A stretch of 64,000 nt of DNA from Vulcaniibacterium gelatinicum. Its GTDB lineage: Bacteria > Pseudomonadota > Gammaproteobacteria > Xanthomonadales > Xanthomonadaceae. Location: the NCBI RefSeq assembly GCF_008033445.1, contig NZ_VNKO01000012.1:28683-92682 (forward strand). Direction: 5' to 3'. The notes beneath the pieces were generated by a model that was given only the letters and a program-made list of their open reading frames with translations, was not told where the DNA came from and searched no databases. This document shows positions 42,566-52,338 of this stretch, in pieces (the stretch's first letter is position 1; every line of letters begins with the position of its first letter). The translations under genes were made by a program, and so were the position numbers.

Positions 42566-42571
42566 ATTATA
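42566..42571 (-). promoter_or_regulatory. -10 element of ettA
   Basis: Perfect TATAAT on the minus strand (plus strand ATTATA), placing a start site about 65 nt before the ettA ATG. The -35 region is GC-rich and not recognisable. It lies in the 217-bp divergent gap between ettA and glyA, which holds no gene. Confidence 0.55.
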
Positions 42572-42673
42572 CCGGCCGTCGCGCCCGGCCCGCGGCCGCG
42601 CGCGGCGGCGTTCAGGCGCGGGCGCGCCCGGCCGGCCGCGGCGCGGCGCGGGGGGAGAAACGGCCAAAACCGC

Positions 42674-42679
42674 TACACT
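42674..42679 (+). promoter_or_regulatory. -10-like element of glyA
   Basis: TACACT in CGCTACACTGG, 31 nt before the glyA ATG; same spacing to the start codon as the TACAAT elements of purL and gspF. Confidence 0.4.
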
Positions 42680-42710
42680 GGCGGCTTCCTTCCCCGCTTC
42701 CGGAGTGCCG

Positions 42711-43979
42711 ATGTTTCCCCGCGACGCCCGCATCGAAGGTTTCGACCCCGAACTCGCCCAGGCGATCGCGGCCGAACGCCGGCGCCAGGAGGACCACGTC
42801 GAGCTGATCGCCTCGGAGAACTACGCCAGCCCGCGCGTGCTCGAGGCGCAGGGCAGCGTGCTGACCAACAAGTACGCCGAAGGCTATCCGCGCAAGCGCT
42901 ACTACGGCGGCTGCGAGCACGTGGACGTGGCCGAGCAGCTGGCGATCGACCGCGCCAAGGCGCTGTTCGGCGCCGACTACGCCAACGTCCAGCCGCACTC
43001 CGGCTCGCAGGCCAACCAGGCGGTGTACTTCGCCCTGCTGGAGCCGGGCGACCGGATCCTGGGCATGTCGCTGGCGCACGGCGGGCACCTGACCCATGGC
43101 GCCAAGGTCAACCTCTCCGGCAGGATCCTCGACGCGGCCCAGTACGGCGTGAACGCCGAGGGCCTGATTGACTACGACGAGGTCGAGCGCCTGGCGCTCG
43201 AGCACCGGCCGAAGATGGTGGTGGCCGGGTTCTCGGCCTATTCGCAGGTGGTGGACTGGGCGCGGTTCCGCGCCATCGCCGACAAGGTCGGGGCGTACCT
43301 GTTCGTGGACATGGCGCACGTGGCCGGCCTGGTCGCTGCCGGGGTCTATCCGAACCCGCTGCCGCACGCGCACGTGGTCACCTCGACCACGCACAAGACC
43401 CTGCGCGGCCCGCGCGGCGGGATCATCGTCGCCAGCCGCGCCGGCATGGGCGAGCGCGCCGAGGAGATCGAGAAGAAGCTGCAGTCCATCGTCTTCCCCG
43501 GCATCCAGGGCGGGCCGCTGATGCACGTGATCGCGGCCAAGGCGGTGGCGTTCAAGGAGGCGCTGGAGCCGGAGTTCAAGGCCTACCAGCAGCAGGTGGT
43601 GAAGAACGCGCAGGCGATGGCCAGGACCATCATCGAACGCGGCTACAAGATCGTCTCCGGCGGCACCCAGAACCACCTGATGCTGGTGGACATGATCGGC
43701 AAGGGCATCACCGGCAAGGACGCCGAGGCCGCGCTCGGCCGCGCCCACATCACGGTCAACAAGAACGCGGTGCCGAACGACCCGCAGAAGCCGTTCGTGA
43801 CCTCGGGCCTGCGCATCGGCACCCCGGCGGTCACCACCCGCGGCTACCGCGAGCCCGAGTGCGTCGCGCTCGCGAACTGGATCTGCGACGTGCTGGACAG
43901 CCCGAACGACGAGAACGTCATCGCCGCGGTGCGCGAGAACGTGACCCGCCAGTGCCGGCAGTTCCCGGTCTATGGCTGA
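42711..43979 (+). CDS. glyA: Serine hydroxymethyltransferase
   Basis: 422 residues (E. coli 417). It interconverts serine and glycine with tetrahydrofolate, feeding one-carbon units to purine and thymidylate synthesis. The PLP lysine is K229 in the signature [32 protein letters not shown] and [10 protein letters not shown] near the N-terminus are typical. The ATG at 42711 has CGGAG 7-11 nt upstream. The nrdR gene starts 3 bp after the stop, so they are probably cotranscribed. Confidence 0.97.
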   Translation: MFPRDARIEGFDPELAQAIAAERRRQEDHVELIASENYASPRVLEAQGSVLTNKYAEGYPRKRYYGGCEHVDVAEQLAIDRAKALFGADYANVQPHSGSQANQAVYFALLEPGDRILGMSLAHGGHLTHGAKVNLSGRILDAAQYGVNAEGLIDYDEVERLALEHRPKMVVAGFSAYSQVVDWARFRAIADKVGAYLFVDMAHVAGLVAAGVYPNPLPHAHVVTSTTHKTLRGPRGGIIVASRAGMGERAEEIEKKLQSIVFPGIQGGPLMHVIAAKAVAFKEALEPEFKAYQQQVVKNAQAMARTIIERGYKIVSGGTQNHLMLVDMIGKGITGKDAEAALGRAHITVNKNAVPNDPQKPFVTSGLRIGTPAVTTRGYREPECVALANWICDVLDSPNDENVIAAVRENVTRQCRQFPVYG

Positions 43980-43982
43980 GGC

Positions 43983-44519
43983 ATGCACTGCCCCTTCTGC
44001 CAGCACGTAGACACCCGGGTCATCGACTCGCGCGTGTCCGACGACGGCGCCACGATCCGGCGCCGGCGCGAGTGCGCGGCGTGCGGGGAGCGGTTCTCCA
44101 CCCTGGAGACGATCGAGCTCAAGCTGCCGGTGATCGTCAAGGGCGACGGCCGGCGCGAGCCGTTCGACGCGCGCAAGCTGCGCCTGGGCTTCGACCGCGC
44201 GCTGCACAAGCGTCCGGTGTCGGAGGAACAGGTGGAAGCGGCGGTGCGCGCGGTGGTGCACCAGCTGCGCATGACCGCCGAGCGCGAGGTCGCCTCGCGC
44301 CGGGTCGGCGAGTTCGTGATGGCCGAGCTGCGCAAGCTCGACCACGTCGGCTACGTGCGCTTCGCCTCGGTGTACCGCGACTTCCAGGACGTGGACGACT
44401 TCCGCGAGGAACTCGACCGGCTCGAGCGCGAACTGCCGCCGGGCGAGGCGCAGCTGCCGCTGCTGGACGAGGGGAATAGGGGTCAGAGTCATATTTCGCC
44501 AAAAAAGAAGGACCGATGA
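43983..44519 (+). CDS. nrdR: Transcriptional repressor NrdR with repeat-derived tail
   Basis: 178 residues. Zinc ribbon (CPFC at 3-6, CAAC at 31-34) and ATP-cone (about 49-139: [19 protein letters not shown]). NrdR represses ribonucleotide reductase genes according to bound ATP/dATP by binding NrdR boxes. The normal protein should end near the [18 protein letters not shown] segment (about 150-163); the last about 16 residues ([14 protein letters not shown]) are read from a GGGGTCAGAGTC-type repeat, so the original stop has been displaced. nrdR lies directly upstream of ribD, as in many proteobacteria. Confidence 0.93.
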   Translation: MHCPFCQHVDTRVIDSRVSDDGATIRRRRECAACGERFSTLETIELKLPVIVKGDGRREPFDARKLRLGFDRALHKRPVSEEQVEAAVRAVVHQLRMTAEREVASRRVGEFVMAELRKLDHVGYVRFASVYRDFQDVDDFREELDRLERELPPGEAQLPLLDEGNRGQSHISPKKKDR

Positions 44520-44615
44520 CCGCTGCCTCGAGCGAAATATGACTCTCGAAATATGACTCTGACCCCTATTCCACCCGAAAGGGGGCAAGGAAAAATGACT
44601 CTGACCCCTATTTCG
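44475..44615. repeat. Three-copy GGGGTCAGAGTCATAT-type palindromic repeat
   Basis: A direct copy (44475-44498, AATAGGGGTCAGAGTCATAT...) is followed by its exact 24-nt reverse complement (44547-44570), a partial inverted copy (44533-44546) and a second inverted copy (44595-44613). The paired arms could form a long hairpin. The first copy encodes the end of NrdR; both full inverted copies contain ATGACTCTGACCCC, which provides potential RibD start codons. The sequence type is common in proteobacterial genomes near REP/RAYT-like elements; no transposase is in the window. Confidence 0.88.
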
Positions 44616-45713
44616 CCCGCCACCGACCACGCGCTGATGGCGCGCGCGCTGCGCCTGGCCGAGCGCGGCGCCTACAGCACCCGCCCGAACCCGATGGTGG
44701 GCTGCGTGATCGCGCACGGCGACGAGGTGGTGGGCGAGGGCTGGCACCGGCGCAAGGGCGGGCCGCACGCGGAGGTGCTGGCGCTGGCGCAGGCCGGCGC
44801 GCGGGCGCGCGGCGCCACCGCCTACGTCACCCTGGAACCGTGTTCCCACGACGGCAGCACCGGCCCCTGCGCCGACGCGCTGATCGCCGCCGGCGTGGCG
44901 CGGGTGGTCGCGGCGATGCGCGACCCGTTCCCGCAGGTCAACGGCGCCGGCTTCGCCAGGCTGCAGGCCGCCGGGATCGCGGTCGAGAGCGGGCTGATGG
45001 AGGCGCAGGCGCGCGCGCTCAACCGCGGGTTCCTCTCCCGTATCGAGCGCGGCCGGCCGTGGGTGCGGGTCAAGCTCGCCGCCAGCCTGGACGGGCGCAG
45101 CGCGCTGGCCTCGGGCGAATCGAAGTGGATCAGCGGCGTGCCGGCGCGGCGCGACGTGCAGCACTGGCGCGCGCGCGCCGGGGCGATCCTGACCGGCGCG
45201 GGCACGGTGCTGGCCGACGACCCGCAGCTCACCGTGCGCCTGCCCGAGGACGTGCCGGAGTGGCAGCGCGAATTCGTGCCGCCGCTGCGGGTGGTGCTGG
45301 ACCCGGGCCTGGCCACGGTCGCGCGCGGCCGGGTGCGCGAGGGCGAGGCGCCCACCCTGTACGTGCATGCGCCCGACGCGCGCCTGCCGCGCGGCTTTGC
45401 CGCCGACCACGTCGCGGTGCCGGTGCGCGAGGGCCGCTTCGACCTGGGCGCGGTGCTGCGCATGCTCGCCGAGCGCGGCATCAACGAGGTCCAGGTCGAG
45501 GCCGGCGCCACCCTGGCCGGGGCCTTCGTCGCCGCCGGCCTGGTGGACGAGCTGCTGCTGTACGTGGCCCCGACCCTGCTCGGCGCGCACGCCCGGCCGC
45601 TGTTCGACGGCCTGGACGTGGCGACGATGGCCGAACGCCACGAGCTGCGCATCGTCGAGCTGCGCCGCCTCGGCGAGGATCTGCGCCTGCTGCTGCGGCC
45701 GGTGTCGCGATGA
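44595..45713 (+). CDS. ribD: Bifunctional riboflavin deaminase/reductase RibD
   Basis: 372 residues from the ATG at 44595, which is itself part of the repeat (MTLTPISPATDHALMARAL); AAGGA lies just upstream. An ATG 14 codons earlier, in another copy of the repeat and in frame, has no clear site. The deaminase domain (about 10-150) has the zinc motif HAE and PCSHDGSTGPC; the reductase domain (about 155-370) has VKLAASLDGRSALASGESKWISG. Two successive steps of riboflavin synthesis. First gene of ribD-(MTase)-ribE-ribBX-ribH. ATGA overlap with the next gene. Confidence 0.93.
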   Translation: MTLTPISPATDHALMARALRLAERGAYSTRPNPMVGCVIAHGDEVVGEGWHRRKGGPHAEVLALAQAGARARGATAYVTLEPCSHDGSTGPCADALIAAGVARVVAAMRDPFPQVNGAGFARLQAAGIAVESGLMEAQARALNRGFLSRIERGRPWVRVKLAASLDGRSALASGESKWISGVPARRDVQHWRARAGAILTGAGTVLADDPQLTVRLPEDVPEWQREFVPPLRVVLDPGLATVARGRVREGEAPTLYVHAPDARLPRGFAADHVAVPVREGRFDLGAVLRMLAERGINEVQVEAGATLAGAFVAAGLVDELLLYVAPTLLGAHARPLFDGLDVATMAERHELRIVELRRLGEDLRLLLRPVSR

Positions 45714-46198
45714 ACTTCCAGGACCACTTCTCCACGGTCGCCGCCGAGTACGCCGGCGCGCGCCCGGACTACCCGCCGGCCCTGTTCGCCTGGATCGCAT
45801 CCGTCGCCCCGGCGCGGGCGCTGGTCTGGGAGGCCGGCTGCGGCAGCGGCCAGGCCAGCCGCGACCTCGCCGCGCAGTTCGCCCGGGTGCACGCCACCGA
45901 TCCGAGCGCGGCGCAGATCGCGCAGGCGCAGGCGCCGGGCAATGTCCGGTTCGCGGTCGAGGCCGGCGAACGTTGCAGCCTGCCCGACGCCTGCGCGGAC
46001 GCGGTGTGTGTGGCGCAGGCGCTGCACTGGTTCGACCGCGCGGCGTTCTTCGCCGACACCGCCCGCCATCGCGCACGCACCGGGCAGGATCCGGTGGCGA
46101 TGCACGCCGAGGCCCTGCGCGCGGCCTGGGGCGATCCGGAGCGGCCGCGCACGCTGCGCTGGCCGCTGTTCGTGCACGCGCGCAGGAAGGAGGCCTGA
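45710..46198 (+). CDS. SAM-dependent methyltransferase, internally shortened
   Basis: 162 residues. The N-terminal half is a normal class I methyltransferase: HFSTVAAEYAGARPDYP, motif I VWEAGCGSGQASRDLA (about 42-57), the acidic loop ATDPSAAQI and AQALHWFD (about 101-108). After ADTARHRARTG the sequence jumps to what looks like the last 35 residues of a full-length (about 250 aa) homologue (DPVAMHAEALRAAWGDP, then RWPLFVHARR). An in-frame deletion of about 80-100 codons would explain this. It keeps ATGA and TGATG couplings to ribD and ribE. Probably inactive or of altered function; call as a remnant is inference. Confidence 0.65.
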   Translation: MNFQDHFSTVAAEYAGARPDYPPALFAWIASVAPARALVWEAGCGSGQASRDLAAQFARVHATDPSAAQIAQAQAPGNVRFAVEAGERCSLPDACADAVCVAQALHWFDRAAFFADTARHRARTGQDPVAMHAEALRAAWGDPERPRTLRWPLFVHARRKEA

Positions 46199-46796
46199 TG
46201 TTCACGGGGCTGGTGCAGGGCGTGGGCCGGCTGGCCGCGCGCGAGCTGCGCGGCGGCGACGCGCGGCTGCGGATCGGGACCGGCACGCTGCCGTTCGCCG
46301 ACGTGCGCGCCGGCGAGAGCATCGCCGTCAACGGCGTGTGCCTGACCGTGGTCGCGTTCGGCGCGGACTGGTTCGAGGCCGACGCCTCCAACGAGACCCT
46401 GGCCCTGACCACGCTCGGCACGCTGGCGCCGGGCCGGGCGCTGAACCTGGAGCGCGCGCTGCTGCCGACCGACCGCCTCGGCGGACACCTGGTCAGCGGC
46501 CACGTGGACGGCGTCGGCGCGGTGCGCGCGGTGGCCGAGGACGCGCGCGCGCAACGCTGGTCCTTCGCCGCGCCGCCGGCGCTGCTGCGCTACGTCGCGC
46601 CCAAGGGCTCGATCTGCGTGGACGGCGTCAGCCTGACCGTGAACGCGGTGGACGCGGCCGGCTTCGAGGTCGCGCTGGTGCCGCACACCCTCGCGCACAC
46701 CGCGTTCGCGCACACCGCGCCCGGCGACGCGGTCAACCTGGAGGTGGACATGATCGCGCGCTACGTCGAGCGCCTGCTGGCGACGAGGGATCCCGC

Positions 46797-46800
<4 letters not shown>
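46198..46800 (+). CDS. ribE: Riboflavin synthase alpha chain
   Basis: 200 residues, two lumazine-binding repeats: MFTGLVQGVGRL (1-12) with GESIAVNGVCLTV (about 39-51), and the second starting GGHLVSGHVDGVG (about 97-109) with GSICVDGVSLTVNAV. It dismutates two 6,7-dimethyl-8-ribityllumazines to riboflavin. The ATG is joined to the previous stop (TGATG), and the stop overlaps the ribBX start (ATGA). Called ribC in E. coli. Confidence 0.95.
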
Positions 46801-47912
<1,112 letters not shown>

Positions 47913-47927
47913 GCCGCGCCGGGCGAT

Positions 47928-47933
47928 TACACT
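47928..47933 (+). promoter_or_regulatory. -10-like element before ribH
   Basis: TACACT in GATTACACTAGCC, 28 nt before the ribH ATG, in the 49-bp gap after ribBX. It suggests a separate promoter for ribH-nusB-thiL. No FMN riboswitch (RFN) fold is visible here. Confidence 0.4.
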
Positions 47934-47961
47934 AGCCGCCCCCCGACCGACCGCCGTCCCG

Positions 47962-48429
47962 ATGTCCCATTACGAAGGCGACCTGCGCGTGCACGAAGGC
48001 GCCCGCTTCGCGATCGTCGCCAGCCGCTGGAACCCCCGCGTCACCGAGGCGCTGCTGGCCGGCGCGCGCAAGGCCTTCGCCGACCACGGCGTGGCCGAGG
48101 CCGCGCTGGACGTGGTGCGCGTGCCCGGCGCCTGGGAACTGCCGCAGGCCGCGGCGCGGCTCGCCGCCGGCGGCGCGCACGCGGCGATCGTCGCCCTGGG
48201 CTGCGTGGTGCGCGGCGACACCCGTCACTACGAACACGTGGCCGACCGCTGCGCGGAGGGGCTGATGCAGGTCGCGCTCGCGCACCGCATCCCGGTGCTC
48301 AACGGCGTGCTGGCGGTGGAGCGGTTCGAGGACGCCGAGGCCCGCGCCGGCGGCAGCCACGGCAACAAGGGCGAGGAGGCGGCCCTGGCCGCGATCGAGA
48401 TGTGCGACCTGATGCGGAGGCTGCCATGA
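47962..48429 (+). CDS. ribH: 6,7-dimethyl-8-ribityllumazine synthase
   Basis: 155 residues. It condenses the RibB and RibD products. Motifs: [20 protein letters not shown] (near the N-terminus), [14 protein letters not shown] (about 55-68), [15 protein letters not shown] (about 81-95) with the catalytic His in the last, and [10 protein letters not shown]. Forms a 60-subunit shell in many bacteria. Its stop overlaps the nusB start (ATGA), the conserved ribH-nusB pairing. Confidence 0.96.
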   Translation: MSHYEGDLRVHEGARFAIVASRWNPRVTEALLAGARKAFADHGVAEAALDVVRVPGAWELPQAAARLAAGGAHAAIVALGCVVRGDTRHYEHVADRCAEGLMQVALAHRIPVLNGVLAVERFEDAEARAGGSHGNKGEEAALAAIEMCDLMRRLP

Positions 48430-48881
48430 GGCGCCAGGACGGCGTGGATCCCGTGGCCCGCTCGCGCGCGCGCCGGCGCGCGCTGCAGGCGATCTACGCC
48501 TGGCAGATGGCCGGCGGCGACGCGCGCAGCGTGATCGCCCAGTTCGCCCACGAGCAGGCGCACGAAGTGGCGGACCTGGAATATTTCGAGGACCTCGTCC
48601 GCGGCGTGCTCGCGCACCGCGCCGAGCTCGACGGCGCGCTGGCCGCGTTCGTGGACCGCGACATCGAGCAGGTGGATCCGATCGAGCGCGCCGCGCTGCG
48701 CATCGCCGCCTACGAGCTGCGCCACCGCCTGGACGTGCCGTACCGGGTGGTGCTCAACGAGGCCGTGGCCACCACCAAGCGCTTCGGCTCCGAGCACGGG
48801 CACACCTACGTCAACGGCGTGCTCGACCGCGCCGCCGCCGAATGGCGCGCCGCCGAGGTGCAGGCCGCGCGCGGGCGATGA
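48426..48881 (+). CDS. nusB: Transcription antitermination factor NusB
   Basis: 151 residues, all-helical. [14 protein letters not shown] (about 17-30) is the N-terminal boxA-binding region; [15 protein letters not shown] (about 82-96) and [16 protein letters not shown] are typical of NusB. It binds boxA RNA with S10 during rRNA antitermination. Coupled by ATGA to ribH and to thiL. Confidence 0.95.
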   Translation: MRRQDGVDPVARSRARRRALQAIYAWQMAGGDARSVIAQFAHEQAHEVADLEYFEDLVRGVLAHRAELDGALAAFVDRDIEQVDPIERAALRIAAYELRHRLDVPYRVVLNEAVATTKRFGSEHGHTYVNGVLDRAAAEWRAAEVQAARGR

Positions 48882-49861
48882 CCGCCGAGTTCGACCTGAT
48901 CGCCCGCATCCGCGCCCGTGCCGCGGCGCGCGCGGACGTGGTGCTCGGGATCGGCGACGACGCGGCCCTGCTGCAGGTGCCCGCGGGGCACTGGCTCGTG
49001 GTCGCCACCGACACGCTCAATGCCGGCGTGCACTTTCCGCACGACGCCGCGCCGGCCGACATCGGCTGGAAGGCGCTGGCGGTGAACCTGTCGGACCTGG
49101 CCGCGATGGGCGCCGAGCCCGCCTGGTGCACGCTGTCGCTGTCGCTGCCGACGGGCGATGCGGCGTGGCTGGACGGCTTCCTCGACGGCTTCCTGGCGCT
49201 CGCGGCCGAACAGGGCGTGGCGCTGGTCGGCGGCGACACCACGCACGGGCCGCTGTCGGTGTGCGTGACCGTGCACGGCTTCGTCGCGCCGGAGCGCGCC
49301 CTGCGCCGCGACGGCGCGCGCGTCGGCGACGAGGTCTGGGTCAGCGGCACGCTCGGCGACGCGGCGGCGGCGCTGCGGCTGCTCGGCATCGGCACGCCAG
49401 CGGACGCGGCCCCGGTGCGCGCGGCGCCGGCGGAGCGCGCCTTCCTGCTCGCGCGCCTGCACCGCCCCGTGCCGCGTCTGGCGCTCGGGCGCGCGCTGGC
49501 CGGCCTGGCCCATGCCTGCATAGACGTTTCCGACGGCCTGCTCGCCGACCTCGGCCATGTCTGCCGGGCCAGCGGCGTCGGCGCGGAACTCATGCTCGCC
49601 GAGCTTCCTGCCTCGCCGGCATTGCGCGCCGCGTGCGAGACCGGGGTGCGCCAGGCGCTGCAGGCCACCGGCGGCGACGACTACGAGCTCTGTTTCACCG
49701 CCGCGCCGGCGCAGCGCGCCGCGCTCGAGGCGCTGGCCGCGGCCACGGACACGCCGCTGACCCGGATCGGCCGCATCGTCGCCGGCGCGGGCGTGCGCGC
49801 GCTCGCCGCCGACGGCCGGCCGTGGCAGCCGCCGCGGCGCGGCTACGAGCACTTCGGCTAG
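48878..49861 (+). CDS. thiL: Thiamine-monophosphate kinase
   Basis: 327 residues. It phosphorylates thiamine monophosphate to the active diphosphate. AIRS-like fold with GIGDDAALL (about 25-33), VATDTLNAGVHF (about 43-54), NLSDLAAMGAEP (about 70-81), GGDTT (about 120-124), DVSDGLLADLGH and TGGDDYEL near the C-terminus. The nusB-thiL order is conserved in gammaproteobacteria. The TAG stop overlaps the convergent glycosylase stop in a CTAG. Confidence 0.95.
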   Translation: MTAEFDLIARIRARAAARADVVLGIGDDAALLQVPAGHWLVVATDTLNAGVHFPHDAAPADIGWKALAVNLSDLAAMGAEPAWCTLSLSLPTGDAAWLDGFLDGFLALAAEQGVALVGGDTTHGPLSVCVTVHGFVAPERALRRDGARVGDEVWVSGTLGDAAAALRLLGIGTPADAAPVRAAPAERAFLLARLHRPVPRLALGRALAGLAHACIDVSDGLLADLGHVCRASGVGAELMLAELPASPALRAACETGVRQALQATGGDDYELCFTAAPAQRAALEALAAATDTPLTRIGRIVAGAGVRALAADGRPWQPPRRGYEHFG

Positions 49862-50445
49862 GGCGACAGCAGCGCGTGCACCCGCGCGCGCAGCATCGGC
49901 AGCACCTCGCGCTCGAACCAGGGGTTGGCCTTGAGCCAGCCGATGTTGCGCGGGCTCGGGTGCGGCAGCGGCACGTAGCGCGGCGCGTACTCGCGCCAGG
50001 CGCGCACGGTGTCGGTCAGGCGGGCCTTGCGCGCCGGGCCGAGGAAGTAGTCCTGCGCGTACTGGCCGATCAGCAGCACCAGCTCCACTTCCGTCAGCAG
50101 CGGGATCAGGCGCGGATGCCAGGTGGCGCGGCATTCCGGGCGCGGCGGCGCGTCGCCGCCGCCGCTGCGGCCCGGATAGCAGAAACCCATCGGCACGATC
50201 GCCACCCGCCGCTCGTCGTAGAACGTCTCCGGAGCCAGCGCCAGCCACTCGCGCAGGCGCTGGCCGCTGGCGTCGTTCCAGGGGATCGAGGTGGCGTGCA
50301 CGCGCGTGCCCGGCGCCTGGCCGACGATCAGCAGGCGCGCGCTGGCCGAGGCGCGCAGCACCGGGTTCGGGCCCAGCGGCAGGGACGGGGCGCACAGCCG
50401 GCAGGCGCGGATCTCGCGCAGCAGGGCCTGGAGCCGGCGGCTCAT
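49858..50445 (-). CDS. Uracil-DNA glycosylase family protein (family 4-like, probable Fe-S)
   Basis: 195 residues. Four cysteines, C15, C18, C89 and C105, have the C-x2-C...C-x15-C spacing of family 4 UDGs, which bind a [4Fe-4S] cluster. Motif A is GQAPG (42-46) in place of GEAPG; motif B is the PHPSPRN near residue 165. The IPWNDASGQRLREWL segment is conserved in a proteobacterial subgroup often annotated simply as UDG-family. It likely removes uracil from deaminated DNA. The ATG overlaps the stop of the FAD oxidase (ATGA). Confidence 0.82.
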   Translation of the reverse strand: MSRRLQALLREIRACRLCAPSLPLGPNPVLRASASARLLIVGQAPGTRVHATSIPWNDASGQRLREWLALAPETFYDERRVAIVPMGFCYPGRSGGGDAPPRPECRATWHPRLIPLLTEVELVLLIGQYAQDYFLGPARKARLTDTVRAWREYAPRYVPLPHPSPRNIGWLKANPWFEREVLPMLRARVHALLSP

Positions 50446-51842
50446 GGCAGCAGCTTGCCGGGGTTGAGGATGCCGTCGGGGTCGAACGCGGCCTTGACCG
50501 TGCGCATCAGCGTGAGCGTGTCCGGATCCAGCGCCTGCGGCATGAACCCGCGCTTGAGCAGGCCGATGCCGTGCTCGCCCGAGAGCGTGCCGTCGAGCGC
50601 GATCGCGAGCGCGAACACGCGCGCCATCGCCGCCTCGGCGCGATCGGTCTGCGCGGCGTCGGCCGGGTCGTACAGGATGTTGACGTGCAGGTTGCCGTTG
50701 CCGGCATGGCCGAAGCACACGATCGGCAGCGCGACCTCGCGCGCCAGCGCCTGCACGCCCGCGACCAGTTCCGGCAGGCGCGAAACCGGCACCACCACGT
50801 CCTCGTTGAGCTTACCCGGCGCGAGCCTGCGCAGCGCGGGGGAGAGCGCCTTGCGCGCGGCCCACAGCCGCTCGCGCGCGGCCTCGTCGGCGGCGTCGTC
50901 GAGCGCGACCAGGCCCTCGCCCTCGGCCGCGCGCGCCAGCGCCTCCACCGCCCAGGGCAGGGTGTGCGCGTCGCCGTCGGCCTCCAGCATCAGCAGCGCG
51001 CCGGCTTCCACCGGCAGCTCCGCGCTGCCGCCGTCGGCGCGCATGTGTTCGCGCGCCAGGCGCACGCAGTCGCCGTCCATGAACTCGAGCATGGACGGGG
51101 TGACCGGCTGCGCCATCAGCCGCGCCACCGCCGCCGCGGCGCTGGCGACGTCGCGGTACAGCGCGCGCAGCGCCCGGCGCTGCGGCGGCAGCGGGGTGAG
51201 CCGGAGCGTGGCCTCCACGATCAGCGCCAGGGTGCCTTCCGAGCCGACCAGCAGCCGCTGCAGGTCGTAGCCGGTGGCGCCCTTGGTGGTCGCGCTGCCG
51301 CAGCGGACCAGCGCGCCGGTGCCGGTGACCGCGGTCAGCGCCAGCACGTTGTCGCGGCTGGCGCCGTACTTCACCGCGCGCGGTCCGCCGGCGTTGCAGG
51401 CGAGGTTGCCGCCGACGGTGGAGAAGCCGGCGCTGGTCGGATCCGGCGGCCAGAACAGGCCGTGCGCGGCGAGCGCGTGCTGCAGCTCGCCGTTGAGCAC
51501 GCCCGGTTCGACCACCGCGCAGCGGTCGCCGGGACGGATCGCGAGGATCCGGTCCATGCGCTCGAACGACACCACCACGCCGCCGGCCACCGGCACCGCC
51601 GCGCCGGTGGTGTTGGTGCCGCGCCCGCGCGCGATCACCGGCACCCGGTGCGCGCGGCAGGCGCGCACGATCGCCTGCACCTGCGCCGCGTCGGTCGGCA
51701 GCGCCACCGCGTCCGGCAGCGCCAGCCGGCGCGAGTTGTCGTAGCCGTAGGCGAGCCGCTCGCTCTCGTCCGTGCGCCAGCCCGCGCCCAGCAGCGCGGC
51801 CAGGGTCGCATCGAGCGCAGCGGGCAGTTTCGTCGCGGTCAT
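50442..51842 (-). CDS. FAD-linked oxidase / D-2-hydroxyacid dehydrogenase (GlcD family)
   Basis: 466 residues. FAD_binding_4 (PCMH-type) domain at about 35-215 with VIARGRGTNTTGAAVP and PTSAGFSTVGGNLACNAGGPRA, then the FAD-linked oxidase C-terminal domain with CFGHAGNGNLHVN and LSGEHGIGLLKRG. Relatives oxidise D-lactate, glycolate or D-2-hydroxyglutarate and pass electrons to the respiratory chain. The substrate cannot be told from sequence. First gene of a two-gene unit with the glycosylase; a CACGGAT repeat starts 13 bp upstream of its ATG. Confidence 0.88.
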   Translation of the reverse strand: MTATKLPAALDATLAALLGAGWRTDESERLAYGYDNSRRLALPDAVALPTDAAQVQAIVRACRAHRVPVIARGRGTNTTGAAVPVAGGVVVSFERMDRILAIRPGDRCAVVEPGVLNGELQHALAAHGLFWPPDPTSAGFSTVGGNLACNAGGPRAVKYGASRDNVLALTAVTGTGALVRCGSATTKGATGYDLQRLLVGSEGTLALIVEATLRLTPLPPQRRALRALYRDVASAAAAVARLMAQPVTPSMLEFMDGDCVRLAREHMRADGGSAELPVEAGALLMLEADGDAHTLPWAVEALARAAEGEGLVALDDAADEAARERLWAARKALSPALRRLAPGKLNEDVVVPVSRLPELVAGVQALAREVALPIVCFGHAGNGNLHVNILYDPADAAQTDRAEAAMARVFALAIALDGTLSGEHGIGLLKRGFMPQALDPDTLTLMRTVKAAFDPDGILNPGKLLP

Positions 51843-51854
51843 GGGTCTGTTTCA

Positions 51855-51934
51855 GCCACGGATGAACACGGATGCACACGGATAGGACAGGGAAAAAATC
51901 CCTCGTTTCCGCTCCTTCCGTGTCCATCCGTGGC
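51855..51934. repeat. Inverted pair of CACGGAT repeats
   Basis: Direct copy at 51855-51884 (GCCACGGATGAACACGGATG, continuing CACACGGATA) and shorter inverted copy at 51917-51934 (TCCGTGTCCATCCGTGGC), separated by about 32 bp, followed by CAAAGCGCTCTTT. It fills the gap between the start of the FAD oxidase and the stop of yraN. Confidence 0.8.
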
Positions 51935-51954
51935 CAAAGCGCTCTTTCCGGAAC

Positions 51955-52338
51955 TCAATCATCCGCCCGGAACGCATCCCGCAGCCAGTGCAGGGCCGGG
52001 GCGGCGGGGTCGCCCTCGGCCTCGACCACGTCGAAGCGGCAGGGGACGTCCGCGTACTGCGGGTGGGCGAGCAGGAACAACTGTGCGGCGCGGACCAGGC
52101 GGCGGCGCTTGCGCGCGTCCACCGAGGCCGCGCCGCCGCCGAAGCGCGCGTCGCGCCGGTAACGCACCTCGACGAACACCAGCGTCTCGCCCTCGCGCAT
52201 CACCAGGTCGAGCTCGCCGGCGCGGTAGCGCGCGTTCGCGGCCAGCGGACGCAGGCCGGCGCGGACCAGGTACGCGCGCGCGGCGGCCTCGACCGCGGCC
52301 CCGCGCGTGCGGCGGTCGAGCGGCTCAGCGCGCGGCAT
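51955..52338 (-). CDS. yraN: YraN/UPF0102 endonuclease-like protein
   Basis: 127 residues. Motifs of UPF0102: [21 protein letters not shown] at the start, then [16 protein letters not shown] and LVFVEVRYR (about 35-60), which carry the E-x-D...E-V-x-Y/K residues of the restriction-endonuclease-like fold. Probably a DNA-processing nuclease; the biological role is not established. It overlaps lpoA by 14 bp; the rsmI-lpoA-yraN neighbourhood is the same as in E. coli. Confidence 0.9.
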   Translation of the reverse strand: MPRAEPLDRRTRGAAVEAAARAYLVRAGLRPLAANARYRAGELDLVMREGETLVFVEVRYRRDARFGGGAASVDARKRRRLVRAAQLFLLAHPQYADVPCRFDVVEAEGDPAAPALHWLRDAFRADD

